Notes: a model not told the origin generated them from the letters alone. A stretch of DNA of 10,627 nucleotides from DATKEH01 sp035546355 (GCA_035546355.1 DATKEH010000317.1:1-10627), one strand, 5' to 3'. Positions 1 through 7,707 are shown, numbered from the stretch's first letter. A program made the numbers and translations.

Positions 1-2
1 GG

Positions 3-644
3 GGCGCCGGCGCCGCCGCCTGGTGGGAGCGGACCGAGCCCGCACGGCAGGAGCGGCTCACCCGCCGCGCCGTCGCGCTGTCGGCGATGGTGGCCGCCGA
101 CGGCGGGCGCGGGCGGTGGTCGTGGGCCGGCTCGCTCGCCGCCGAGGGTGCGCGCGGAGAGACGGGGGGCGGCGGGTGGGGGAGCTGGGGAGGCAGCGCC
201 GGGCTGCGCCTGGGGCGCGGCGACCTCGACCTGGAGATGGCGTGGGCGGCGCAGGGCGTCGACGACCCCCGCCACCCCCTGGACCTGGTGCGGGTGGGGG
301 GGCTGCCCTCGTCGTTGCTGCCCGGCCCGGTCACCGCCCACCGGGTCTTCGAGCCGGCCCTGCCGGCGGGGACCCTGCTGGGTGAGCGCTACCAGGGGCA
401 GCGGGCCAGCCTCGGCCTCCCCGGCGTGCCGCTGCGCCCGTTCTGGGGCCGCCACCGGGTCGAGAGCCAGGGCCTCGCCGGCGAGTGGCTGCAGCTGGCG
501 GGCCTGGAGCTGCGCCTCGACCTGCCGCCGCTGCCGCTGCTGCGCCTGCCGGCCGCCACCCTGCAGCTCGGCGCCGCCGAAATCCTCGACCCCCCCTTCG
601 AGGGCGACACGCACTGGTGGCTCGGCCTCGCCTGGCGGCCGTAG
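3..644 (+). CDS. C-terminal part of an unidentified protein, possibly an outer-membrane beta-barrel domain
   Basis: The reading frame is open from the first complete codon at position 3 to a TAG stop at 642-644, so the gene begins before the window; about 213 codons are present. An internal ATG at 87 exists, but in-frame coding sequence continues upstream of it, so it is unlikely to be the start. The visible part is rich in Gly, Leu, Arg and Trp. Its last 60 or so residues alternate polar and hydrophobic positions (for example GEWLQLAGLELRLDL, then a final strand THWWLGLAWRP). That pattern and the aromatic-rich end resemble the closing strands of an outer-membrane beta-barrel, as in surface-antigen or porin-like proteins. 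This is inference from pattern only; I do not recognise the family. The gene ends 38 nt before thiI on the same strand, with no convincing terminator between them. Its being a real gene is well supported by codon bias; its function is not. Confidence 0.6.
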   Translation, partial: GAGAAAWWERTEPARQERLTRRAVALSAMVAADGGRGRWSWAGSLAAEGARGETGGGGWGSWGGSAGLRLGRGDLDLEMAWAAQGVDDPRHPLDLVRVGGLPSSLLPGPVTAHRVFEPALPAGTLLGERYQGQRASLGLPGVPLRPFWGRHRVESQGLAGEWLQLAGLELRLDLPPLPLLRLPAATLQLGAAEILDPPFEGDTHWWLGLAWRP

Positions 645-670
645 GAGCCGTGCCGGGCCCCGTCTGCTGC

Positions 671-676
671 TACATT
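671..676 (+). promoter_or_regulatory. Candidate -10 box (TACATT) for leaderless thiI transcription
   Basis: TACATT matches four of six positions of the sigma70 -10 consensus and stands out in very GC-rich surroundings. It ends six nucleotides before the thiI ATG at 683, so transcription would start at or next to the A of the start codon. A matching -35 is not clear: the region 16-18 nt upstream reads CCGTGC or similar. No Shine-Dalgarno sequence lies at a usable distance before 683, which fits a leaderless message. Confidence 0.4.
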
Positions 677-682
677 GAGCCG

Positions 683-2197
683 ATGAGCGCACCCGCCGCC
701 GACACCCTGTTCCTGGTGCGCCTGTCCGGCGAGATCGCCACCAAGGGGCGCGGCACGCGCCTGCACTTCACCCGCCAGCTGGTGCGCAACCTCGCCGACG
801 CGCTCGCCGCCGCCGGGCTGCCGCACCGCATCCAGCGGGAGTGGAGCCGCCTGTTCGTCGAGGCCCCGGCGGCCGCCGCCGAGGTGCTGCCCCGGGTGTT
901 CGGCGTGCACTCCGTCTCGCCGGTCGAGCGCCGATCCTGGCGCACCCTGGACGACGTGGTGGCGGCCGGCGAGGAGCTGTTCGCCGCGGCGGTGGCGGGG
1001 AAGCGTTTCGCCGTGCGCGCCCGCCGCGGCGGCGATCGCCGCTTCGTCCCCTTCCGCTCCGGCGACGTCGACCGCGCTCTCGGTGCGCGGCTGCTGCCGG
1101 TGGCCGCCGGAGTCGACCTCGGCGACCCCGAGGTGACGGTGCGGGTCGAGATCCGGGAGGGGGAGGCCTACTTCTTCACCGAGCGGCTGCCGGGGTTCGC
1201 CGGCCTGCCCGCCGGCACCGAGGGGCGCGCCCTGTCGCTGGTCTCCGGCGGCTTCGACTCGGCGGTCGCCTCCTGGCTGCTGCTCAAGCGCGGCGTGCGG
1301 CTCGACTACCTGTTCTGCAACCTCGGCGGCGAGGCCCACCTCGAGGGCACCCTCAAGGTGATGAAGCTCATCGCCGAGCGCTGGAGCCACGGCTACCGTC
1401 CCCGGCTGCACGCCGTCGATCTGCAGCCGGTGGTGGCCGGTCTGCAGCAGCGCACCGAGCCGCGCTACTGGCAGGTGGTGCTCAAGCGGCTGATGCTGCA
1501 CGCCGCCAACCAGCTGGCGCGGGAGCTGCGCTGCGACGCGCTGGTGACCGGCGAGGCGGTGGGGCAGGTGTCGTCGCAGACACTGCGCAACCTGCGCGCC
1601 ATCTCCGAGGTCGCCGAGCTGCCGATCCTCCGCCCGCTGGTCGGCGCCAACAAGGAGGAGATCGTCGAGCAGGCGCGCCGCATCGGCACCTACGAGCTGT
1701 CGGCGGCGGTGGCGGAGTACTGCGCGCTGCACCCCCGGCGCCCGGCCACCCACGCGGGGGTGGGAGCGGTGCGCGAGGAGGAGGGCAAGCTCGACCTCGC
1801 CGCCATCGCCGCGGCGGTGGCGGCGCGGCAGGTCTACGACCTCAAGGAGCTGGACCTCGCCGCCCTGGGTGATCCCGAGCTGGCCGTCGCCGCGATCCCG
1901 CAGGACGCGGTGTTGATCGACCTGCGCTCGCCGGCGGCCTTCGCCGCCTGGCATCACCCCCGCGCCCGGCGCATGGACTACTTCGGGGCCCTCGCCGAGC
2001 ACCGCGGCTTCCCCCGCGAGCGCCACTACGTCTTCTACTGCGAGGTGGGGCTCAAGAGCGCCCATCTCGCCGAGGTGCTGCGGCGCGACGGCTTCACCGC
2101 GCACCACCTGCGCGGCGGCGTCAAGGAGGTGCTGCGCCAGGTCCAGGAGGAGGATCCGGCCCTCACCGCCCTGCTGTCGCCGGCGCTGCTGGGATGA
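683..2197 (+). CDS. thiI: tRNA 4-thiouridine synthase / sulfurtransferase ThiI with rhodanese domain
   Basis: ThiI adenylates U8 of tRNA and replaces its oxygen with sulfur received as a persulfide from a cysteine desulfurase; in enterobacteria it also supplies sulfur for the thiamine thiazole. The 504-residue product is close to the 482 residues of the E. coli protein. Domains in order: an N-terminal ferredoxin-like segment opening LFLVRLSGEIATKGRG; a THUMP domain, roughly residues 60-165; a PP-loop ATP-pyrophosphatase domain with SGGFDS at 188-193, a NLGGEAH motif and the family-typical GEAVGQVSSQTLRNL; and a C-terminal rhodanese domain. Cys347 (in EYC) and Cys453 (in YCEVGLKS) sit where E. 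coli has the two redox-active cysteines 344 and 456, so the persulfide-carrying form of the enzyme is predicted. The ATG at 683 gives nine residues before the conserved first strand, as in the family. An in-frame GTG at 650 follows GGAG by only two bases and is less likely. The PAS-GGDEF-EAL gene follows 52 nt downstream. Confidence 0.96.
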   Translation: MSAPAADTLFLVRLSGEIATKGRGTRLHFTRQLVRNLADALAAAGLPHRIQREWSRLFVEAPAAAAEVLPRVFGVHSVSPVERRSWRTLDDVVAAGEELFAAAVAGKRFAVRARRGGDRRFVPFRSGDVDRALGARLLPVAAGVDLGDPEVTVRVEIREGEAYFFTERLPGFAGLPAGTEGRALSLVSGGFDSAVASWLLLKRGVRLDYLFCNLGGEAHLEGTLKVMKLIAERWSHGYRPRLHAVDLQPVVAGLQQRTEPRYWQVVLKRLMLHAANQLARELRCDALVTGEAVGQVSSQTLRNLRAISEVAELPILRPLVGANKEEIVEQARRIGTYELSAAVAEYCALHPRRPATHAGVGAVREEEGKLDLAAIAAAVAARQVYDLKELDLAALGDPELAVAAIPQDAVLIDLRSPAAFAAWHHPRARRMDYFGALAEHRGFPRERHYVFYCEVGLKSAHLAEVLRRDGFTAHHLRGGVKEVLRQVQEEDPALTALLSPALLG

Positions 2198-2237
2198 CCG
2201 CCATACTCGCCGCTTCCCTTGGCATCGGGCGTCTCGC

Positions 2238-2242
2238 GGAGG
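2238..2242 (+). promoter_or_regulatory. Ribosome binding site GGAGG that fixes a GTG start
   Basis: GGAGG lies seven nucleotides before the GTG at 2250. No ATG in that frame lies close to the beginning of the first PAS domain, so this site decides the start of the PAS-GGDEF-EAL gene. Confidence 0.75.
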
Positions 2243-2249
2243 TCGGGAG

Positions 2250-4682
2250 GTGAGCGGCGGGCCGCGGCCCGCTGCCCCCGGCCCGCTGGCCGGGGACTGG
2301 TTCCGCACTGTCGCCGAGACCACCGCCGCCGCCCTCTTCGTCTACGACCAGACGCGGTTCCTGTACGTCAACCCCGCCGCCTGCGAGCTCACCGGCTTTC
2401 CCGAGCAGGAGCTCCTGCTGCTGCTCCGCCCCCGCGATCTGCTGCTCCCCGAGCAGGTCGACGCGCTGGCGCGCTACCGCCCCGACCGGCCGCTGGCGAG
2501 CCCGGCCACGCGGCGCGACGAGTTCGTCATGCGGCGCAAGGACGGCGATGGGCGCTGGGTGCTGCTCACCACCACCGTCATCCAGTGGCACGGCCGGACC
2601 GCCGCCCTCGGCACCGCCCACGACGTCACCGAACGGATCTGGGCCGAGGAGGCGCTGCGCCACAGCCAGGATCGCTTGCAGCTGGCGCAGAAGGCGGGGC
2701 GGAGCATCGTCTGGGAATGGGACGTCGCCTCGGACCGCATGCAGCTGTCGAGCTTCGCCATGGAGCTCTTCGGGGCCAGCTCGAGCGAGGTGCCGCGCAG
2801 CGGCGAGGAGCTGATGCGCTTCGTCCCCCCCGAGGACCAGGAGCTCATCCATCGGACACTGCGCCGCACGCTGCACGAGGGCAAGCCCTACGTGCTGGAG
2901 CACCGGATCCTCACCCCGTCGGGCCAGATGCGATGGCTGGCGGTCCGCGGGCAGGTGCTGGAGAGCGAGCGCGGGGTGCAGATCCTCGGCGTCTCCGCCG
3001 ACATCAGCGAGCACAAGGCGGCGGAGGAGGCGCTGCTGCGCGAGCAGGAGCGGGCCCAGGTGACGCTCGCCTCGATCGGCGACGGGGTGATCCGCACCGA
3101 TTCCCTGGGCCAGGTCGACTACCTCAACCCGATCGCCGAACAGCTCACCGGCGTGCCGCTGGCCGAGGCGCTCGGTCGCCCGCTGGCCGAGATCTACCGG
3201 GTAGTCGACGAAGAGAGCCGGCACCCGCGACCCGACCCGGTGACCCGCTGCCTGGCCGAGGGGCAGGTGGTGGTGCTGGCCGAGCCCGGGGTGCTGCTGC
3301 GCGGCGACGGCGTCGAGTTCGCGGTACGCGACTCGGCGGCGCCGATCCGCGACCAGAACGGCTCCTCTTGCGGCGCGGTGGTGGTGTTCCAGGACGTCAG
3401 CCAGCTGCGCCGCCTGGAGCGCGAGATGGCGTGGCTGGCCGGGCACGACCCGCTGACCGGCCTGCTCAACCGCCGCCAGCTGGAGGGCGAGCTCGACGCC
3501 GCGCTCGCCGCGGTGCGGTCGGATGGCCGCCATCACGTCTTCTGCTACCTCGATCTCGACGAGTTCAAGGTGGTCAACGACACCTGCGGGCACGTGGCCG
3601 GGGACGAGCTGCTGCGCCAGCTCGCGGCGCTGCTGTCGTCGCAGGTGCGGGAGGGTGACGTGCTGTCGCGACTGGGCGGGGACGAGTTCGGTGTGCTGCT
3701 GAGCGACTGCTCGCTGGAAAATGCCCGGCGCATCGCCGACAAGCTCTGCCGCACCGTGCGCCAGCATCGTTTCGAATGGGAGGGGCGGGCGTGCGACGTC
3801 GGGGTGTCCATCGGCGTCGTCGGGGTAGACGCCGCCAGCGGCTCGCTGGCGCAGGTGCTGTCGGCGGCCGACGCGGCCTGCTACGTGGCCAAGGAGCAGG
3901 GGCGCAACCGCACGCACGTCTACCAGCCGGACGACCGGGCGGTGGCCGAACGCTACGGCGAGATGCAGTGGGTGCAACGCATCCACCACGCCTTCGAGCA
4001 CGACGGCTTCCGACTGCTGCGCCAGCCGATCCGCCCGCTCGCCGCCGGCGGCACCGAGATGGCGGAGGTCCTGCTGCGGATGGTGGGAGACGACGGCACC
4101 GCGTATCCCACCGCATCCTTCATCGCCGCCGCCGAGCGCTACCACCTGATCGGCAGCCTCGACCGTTGGGTGGTCTACCGGGCGCTGCCGCGGCTGGCGG
4201 CGCTGGACGAGGCCACCGTCTTCACCATCAACCTGTCGGGGCAGTCGCTGGGCGACCCGGCCTTCCTCGAGCTGGTGATGGAGCGGCTGCGGTCGAGCCA
4301 CCTCCCTCCCGAACGGCTGTGCTTCGAGATCACCGAGACGGCGACGATCACCAACCTGGCGCGGGCGCGGCACTTCCTGGCGGTGGTGCGCGCCGCGGGG
4401 TGCCGCTTCGTGCTCGACGACTTCGGCACCGGCCTGTCCTCGTTCGCCTACCTGCAGAGCCTGCCCGTCGACTTCCTCAAGATCGACGGCGAGTTCGTCC
4501 GCCACCTGACCGGCGACCCGGTGCAGCGGGCGCTGGTGGAGTCGATCCACGAGATCGGCCACCTGATGGGCCTGATCACCATCGCCGAGGCGGTGGAGGA
4601 CGAGGAGACGCTGGAGGCCCTGCGCGCCATGGGCCTGGACTACGCGCAGGGGTATCTGTTGGGGAGGCCAGAAGAGCTGTAG
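2250..4682 (+). CDS. PAS-PAS-PAS-GGDEF-EAL protein (cyclic-di-GMP synthase/phosphodiesterase)
   Basis: This 810-residue protein should make and/or degrade the second messenger cyclic-di-GMP in response to signals sensed by its PAS domains. No membrane segment or signal peptide is visible, so it is probably cytoplasmic. PAS1 spans about residues 15-130 (YVNPAACELTGFPEQEL), PAS2 about 140-257 (a PAS_3-like fold starting at WEWDVASDRMQLS), and PAS3 about 265-388 (IGDGVIRTDSLGQVDYLNP). The GGDEF domain, about 391-560, has an intact GGDEF at 476-480, preceded by the product-inhibition site RxxD (R467-D470). The EAL domain, about 575-810, reads EVL at 606-608 instead of EAL. It keeps the catalytic Glu606, Gln592, Asn661, EITET (693-697), DDFGTG (723-728), Lys744, Glu780 and the QGY motif (800-802). 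Both domains are therefore predicted to be competent; which activity dominates cannot be read from sequence. The GTG start follows GGAGG, and the gene lies 52 nt after thiI, likely in the same transcript. The specific PAS ligands are unknown. Confidence 0.93.
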   Translation: MSGGPRPAAPGPLAGDWFRTVAETTAAALFVYDQTRFLYVNPAACELTGFPEQELLLLLRPRDLLLPEQVDALARYRPDRPLASPATRRDEFVMRRKDGDGRWVLLTTTVIQWHGRTAALGTAHDVTERIWAEEALRHSQDRLQLAQKAGRSIVWEWDVASDRMQLSSFAMELFGASSSEVPRSGEELMRFVPPEDQELIHRTLRRTLHEGKPYVLEHRILTPSGQMRWLAVRGQVLESERGVQILGVSADISEHKAAEEALLREQERAQVTLASIGDGVIRTDSLGQVDYLNPIAEQLTGVPLAEALGRPLAEIYRVVDEESRHPRPDPVTRCLAEGQVVVLAEPGVLLRGDGVEFAVRDSAAPIRDQNGSSCGAVVVFQDVSQLRRLEREMAWLAGHDPLTGLLNRRQLEGELDAALAAVRSDGRHHVFCYLDLDEFKVVNDTCGHVAGDELLRQLAALLSSQVREGDVLSRLGGDEFGVLLSDCSLENARRIADKLCRTVRQHRFEWEGRACDVGVSIGVVGVDAASGSLAQVLSAADAACYVAKEQGRNRTHVYQPDDRAVAERYGEMQWVQRIHHAFEHDGFRLLRQPIRPLAAGGTEMAEVLLRMVGDDGTAYPTASFIAAAERYHLIGSLDRWVVYRALPRLAALDEATVFTINLSGQSLGDPAFLELVMERLRSSHLPPERLCFEITETATITNLARARHFLAVVRAAGCRFVLDDFGTGLSSFAYLQSLPVDFLKIDGEFVRHLTGDPVQRALVESIHEIGHLMGLITIAEAVEDEETLEALRAMGLDYAQGYLLGRPEEL

Positions 4683-4687
4683 CGGGA

Positions 4688-4707
4688 GCGGGCGGCCTCA
4701 GGCCCGC
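4688..4707. terminator. Possible bidirectional hairpin at the convergent gene ends
   Basis: GCGGGC (4688-4693) and GCCCGC (4702-4707) form a perfect six-pair stem with an eight-base loop. It lies between the stop of the GGDEF-EAL gene and the last codons of pckA, overlapping the pckA stop at 4698-4700. There is no T-tract on either strand, and such stems arise by chance in this GC background, so this is tentative. Confidence 0.3.
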
Positions 4708-6308
4708 ACGGCGCGGGGGCCGGCCTCGACGACGTCGGCGGCCACCTCGGCCTCGAACTGGCGGAAGTTCTGCGCGAACATGTCGGCGAGCTTGCCGGCC
4801 TGCGCGTCGTAGGCGGCCGCGTCGCCCCAGGTTCGGCGGGGCTCGAGCAGCTCGTCGGGCACGCCCTCTACCCGCATCGGCACCGCCATGCCGAACACCT
4901 CGTCGTCGCGGGTCGGCGTCGCGTCGAGCTCGCCTGCCAGGGCCGCTTGCACCATGCGCCGCGTGTGGGCGAGGCGGATGCGGCTGCCGGTGCCGTAGGG
5001 GCCGCCGGTCCAGCCGGTGTTGACCAGCCAGACCCTGGCCCCGTGGCGCTGCAGCCGCTCGCCCAGCATCTGCGCGTAGACGCTCGGGTGCAGCGGCAGG
5101 AAGGGGGCCCCGAAGCAGGCGCTGAAGGTGGCCTTCGGCTCGGTGACGCCACGCTCGGTACCCGCTACCTTGGCGGTGTACCCGGAGAGGAAGTGGTACA
5201 TCGCCTGCGCCGGCGTCAGCCGGCTGATCGGCGGCAGCACCCCGAAGGCGTCGGCGGTCAGGAACACCACGTGCCGCGGGTGCCCGGCCTGGCCCGAGAG
5301 GTCGACGTTGTCGAGGTGGGAGATGGGGTAGCTCGAGCGGGTGTTCTCGGTGTAGTCGTCGGCGTCGAAGTCGATGCGCCGCATCGCATCCATCACCACG
5401 TTCTCGAGGAGGGTGCCGAAGCGCTGGCTGGCGGCCCAGATCTCCGGCTCGCCGTCGCGCGACAGGCGGATCACCTTGGCGTAGCAGCCCCCCTCGACGT
5501 TGAACACCCCGTCGTCGCTCCAGCCGTGCTCGTCGTCGCCGATCAGGGTTCGCGCGGGGTCCGCCGACAGCGTCGTCTTGCCGGTTCCGGAGAGGCCGAA
5601 GAACAGCGCCACGTCGTCGCGGTCGCGGCCGTAGTTGCAGCTGCAGTGCATCGACAGGACGCCCTGCCGCGGCAGCAGGTAGTTCATCACCGAGAAGATG
5701 CTCTTCTTGATCTCGCCGGCGTACTCGGTGCCCCCGATCAGCACCATTCGGCGGGAGAAATCGAGCAGGATGAAGGTCGGGCTGTGGGTGCCGTGCAGCG
5801 CGGGATCGGCCCGGCAGCCCGGGGCGTCGAGCACCGTGAAGCCGGGGGCGAACTCGGCCAGCTCGTCCGGCGGCGCCGCCAGGAACATGTTGCGGGCGAA
5901 GTGATTGTGCCAGGCGAGCTCGTTGATCACCCGCACCCCCAGGCGGAAGCGCGGATCGGCGCCGGCGTAGCCGTCGAAGACGTAGAGGTCGCGCTCGGCG
6001 AGGTAGCCTCGCAGGTGGTCGAACAGGGCCTCGAACGCCTCGCTGGCGATCGGCCGGTTCACCGAGCCCCACCAGATGTCTCCCTCGGTGACGGGCTCGC
6101 GCACCAGGAACTTGTCGCAGGGAGAGCGGCCGGTATGGCTGCCGGTGCGGGCCGCCAGCGGCCCCTCGGCGGCCAGCATCGCCTCTCCCCGGCGCAGGGC
6201 GTGCTCGTAGAGCTCGGCGCGGGAGAGGTTCCAGTGCACGGTGCCGGCGGCGGTGAGGCCCTGCTCCTCGATGCCGTGGCGGCTGACGAAGGCTCCTGTA
6301 TGGCGCAT
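4698..6308 (-). CDS. pckA: Phosphoenolpyruvate carboxykinase (ATP-dependent)
   Basis: PckA converts oxaloacetate and ATP to phosphoenolpyruvate, CO2 and ADP, the first committed step of gluconeogenesis from TCA intermediates, in the cytoplasm. The 536-residue product is the usual length (E. coli 540). Visible motifs are TGRSPCDKF near residue 60, with Arg61 at the oxaloacetate-binding position; GGTEYAGEIKKSIF at 192-205, with the Mn-binding lysine region; the PEPCK P-loop GLSGTGKTT at 238-246; LIGDDEHGW at 256-263, the kinase-2/metal site; and ENTRSSYPI at 321-329. These identify the ATP-type enzyme rather than the GTP-type. The segment before the P-loop reads MHCSCNYGRDRDDVALFF, one residue longer than E. 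coli's; I regard this as lineage variation. The ATG start is supported by GAGGAA (positions 6316-6321, read on the minus strand) seven bases upstream. The gene is convergent with the c-di-GMP gene and downstream of the M20 gene on the same strand; a hairpin between the two suggests separate transcription. Confidence 0.97.
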   Translation of the reverse strand: MRHTGAFVSRHGIEEQGLTAAGTVHWNLSRAELYEHALRRGEAMLAAEGPLAARTGSHTGRSPCDKFLVREPVTEGDIWWGSVNRPIASEAFEALFDHLRGYLAERDLYVFDGYAGADPRFRLGVRVINELAWHNHFARNMFLAAPPDELAEFAPGFTVLDAPGCRADPALHGTHSPTFILLDFSRRMVLIGGTEYAGEIKKSIFSVMNYLLPRQGVLSMHCSCNYGRDRDDVALFFGLSGTGKTTLSADPARTLIGDDEHGWSDDGVFNVEGGCYAKVIRLSRDGEPEIWAASQRFGTLLENVVMDAMRRIDFDADDYTENTRSSYPISHLDNVDLSGQAGHPRHVVFLTADAFGVLPPISRLTPAQAMYHFLSGYTAKVAGTERGVTEPKATFSACFGAPFLPLHPSVYAQMLGERLQRHGARVWLVNTGWTGGPYGTGSRIRLAHTRRMVQAALAGELDATPTRDDEVFGMAVPMRVEGVPDELLEPRRTWGDAAAYDAQAGKLADMFAQNFRQFEAEVAADVVEAGPRAVRA

Positions 6309-6353
6309 GTCGGGGTTCCTCGGTAGGGCGCTGGCCGGGGCCGGAAAAGATCC

Positions 6354-6359
6354 AGTTTA
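6354..6359 (-). promoter_or_regulatory. Weak candidate -10 box (TAAACT) for pckA
   Basis: On the minus strand the sequence CGATAAACTGG is the only AT-rich patch in the 121-nt gap between the M20 gene and pckA, about 45 nt before the pckA start. TAAACT matches four of six -10 positions. No good -35 lies 16-18 nt upstream (CCATCC at 6377-6382). Its placement after the M20 hairpin fits an independent pckA promoter. Confidence 0.28.
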
Positions 6360-6402
6360 TCGCAGGTGGGCGAGGGGGATGGCGCCCTGCGCGCCGGCCC
6401 GG

Positions 6403-6427
6403 GGGCGGGGCCAGGCTCGCCCCGCCC
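6403..6427 (-). terminator. Strong hairpin just after the M20 stop codon, possible terminator
   Basis: A perfect nine-base-pair inverted repeat, GGGCGGGGC (6403-6411) and GCCCCGCCC (6419-6427), encloses a seven-base loop. It begins two bases beyond the TAG stop (6430-6432) of the M20 gene on the minus strand. No U-rich tract follows, so it is not a textbook intrinsic terminator; it may instead stabilise the mRNA 3' end or act with Rho. Its exact placement after a stop codon argues for function. Confidence 0.42.
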
Positions 6428-6429
6428 TC

Positions 6430-7707
6430 CTACTGGCGCGCCAGGAAGTCCACCACCAGCCGCGTCATCGCCGCGATCCCCGCCGGGACCGCGGCGTCGG
6501 CGGCGCGGAAGTCGGGGGTGTGCAGCCCCCCCGAGGCGCCGCCGGGCTCGGTGGTGCCGAGGTGGAAGTAGTACCCCGGCACCCGCTCGGCGAAGAAGGC
6601 GAAGTCCTCGCCCCCCATCACCGCCGGATAGGGGACGACGCCCTCCTCGCCGAACACCGCCACCAGCGAGGCGCGCGACGGCCCGTGCAGCGCCTCGGCG
6701 TTGACGGTGGCCGGCGTCACCCGCTCGTACTCCAGGGCGTAGCCGCCGCCGTGGGCCAGCGCCACCCCCTCGAGGATGCGACGCATCCGCGCCTCGACCT
6801 GGTCCTGGACGGCCTGCGAGTAGGTGCGCACCGTCCCCTCCAGCAGCACCTTGCCGGGGATGATGTTGAAGCGCTCGCCGCCGTGCACCATCCCCACCGT
6901 CACCACGCTCGGCTCGCTGGGGTCGAGGTTGCGCGAGCGGATGGTCTGCAGGGCGAGCACCGCCTCGGCGGCCATGACGATCGGGTCGACGCTGTCGTGG
7001 GGCCAGGCGCCGTGCGCCTGCTTGCCGACCAGCTCGATGGTGAACTTGTCCACCGCCGCCCACACCGGGCCCGGCTTGACCCCCACCTGACCCACCTCCA
7101 GGGCCGGCTGCGAGTGCAGCGCGAAGATGGCGGCCGGGGCGAGCCTATCGAACACCCCCTCCGCGAGCATCAGCGGCGCGCCCCCCTGCTCCCCCGCCGG
7201 CGGCCCCTCCTCGGCGGGCTGGAAGACGAACATGACGGTGCCCGGCAGCTCCTGGCGCAGCGCCGCCAGCGCCGCGGCGGTGCCCAGCCCGACGGCGGTG
7301 TGGACGTCGTGGCCGCAGGCGTGGGCCACCCCCACCTCCTGGCCGTCGGCGAGCGTCGCCCGCTTGGTGGAGCGGAAGGGCAGGTCGGTGGCCTCGGTCA
7401 CCGGCAGCGCGTCCATGTCGGCGCGTACCGCCACCACCGGCCCGGGCTGGCCGCCGCGCAGCACCCCGACGACGCCCGTGTGGGCGATGCCGGTCTCCAC
7501 CTCGAGGCCGAGCCGCCGCAGCTCGTCGGCCACCAGCGCCGCCGTCTCGTGCTCGCGGTTGGACAGCTCGGGGTTGGCGTGGATGGCGTGGCGCAGCTCG
7601 ACGGCCCGCGGGGCCGCCGCCTCTACGGCGCCGGCGAGCTCGAGGGCCGCGGCGGCAGGGACCGCGGCGACCGCGGCTAGGGCAGTGAGCAGCAGGGTTC
7701 GCCGCAT
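6430..7707 (-). CDS. Exported M20-family metallo-amidohydrolase (M20D, hippurate hydrolase-like)
   Basis: The protein of 425 residues is a zinc-dependent amidohydrolase of the M20D group, whose members cleave N-acyl amino acids, amino-acid conjugates or related amides. The exact substrate cannot be told from sequence. Visible are RADMDALPV (95-103); HACGHDVHTA (129-138) with the metal/regulatory ligands Cys131 and His133; PAEEG (164-168) with the catalytic and metal-binding glutamates; the dimerisation-domain signature KQAHGAWPHDSVDP (229-242); GGEDFAFF (365-372); and a C-terminal LHTPDF with His396 as the last ligand. The first 21 residues, MRRTLLLTALAAVAAVPAAAA, form a typical Sec signal peptide (two arginines, hydrophobic core, small residues at the end), so the enzyme probably acts in the periplasm or outside the cell, whereas many relatives are cytoplasmic. 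The ATG at 7707-7705 follows GAGGAGG on the minus strand. It is divergent from the Rossmann-protein gene and upstream of pckA. Confidence 0.92.
   Translation of the reverse strand: MRRTLLLTALAAVAAVPAAAALELAGAVEAAAPRAVELRHAIHANPELSNREHETAALVADELRRLGLEVETGIAHTGVVGVLRGGQPGPVVAVRADMDALPVTEATDLPFRSTKRATLADGQEVGVAHACGHDVHTAVGLGTAAALAALRQELPGTVMFVFQPAEEGPPAGEQGGAPLMLAEGVFDRLAPAAIFALHSQPALEVGQVGVKPGPVWAAVDKFTIELVGKQAHGAWPHDSVDPIVMAAEAVLALQTIRSRNLDPSEPSVVTVGMVHGGERFNIIPGKVLLEGTVRTYSQAVQDQVEARMRRILEGVALAHGGGYALEYERVTPATVNAEALHGPSRASLVAVFGEEGVVPYPAVMGGEDFAFFAERVPGYYFHLGTTEPGGASGGLHTPDFRAADAAVPAGIAAMTRLVVDFLARQ

Noticed and set aside
389..2323. A 644-codon open frame on the minus strand opposite thiI
   Set aside because: It is the mirror of strongly GC3-biased thiI codons, has low-complexity Arg/Gly/His/Gln-rich content and no recognisable motifs, and lies over a conserved gene.
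2163..4562. A 799-codon open frame on the minus strand opposite the PAS-GGDEF-EAL gene
   Set aside because: It is again an antisense shadow; the plus-strand frame carries all catalytic motifs and a ribosome binding site.
4947..7680. Two long plus-strand open frames across pckA and the M20 gene
   Set aside because: They are shadows of the minus-strand genes, with no domain signature and His/Gly/Arg/Val-rich low-complexity composition.
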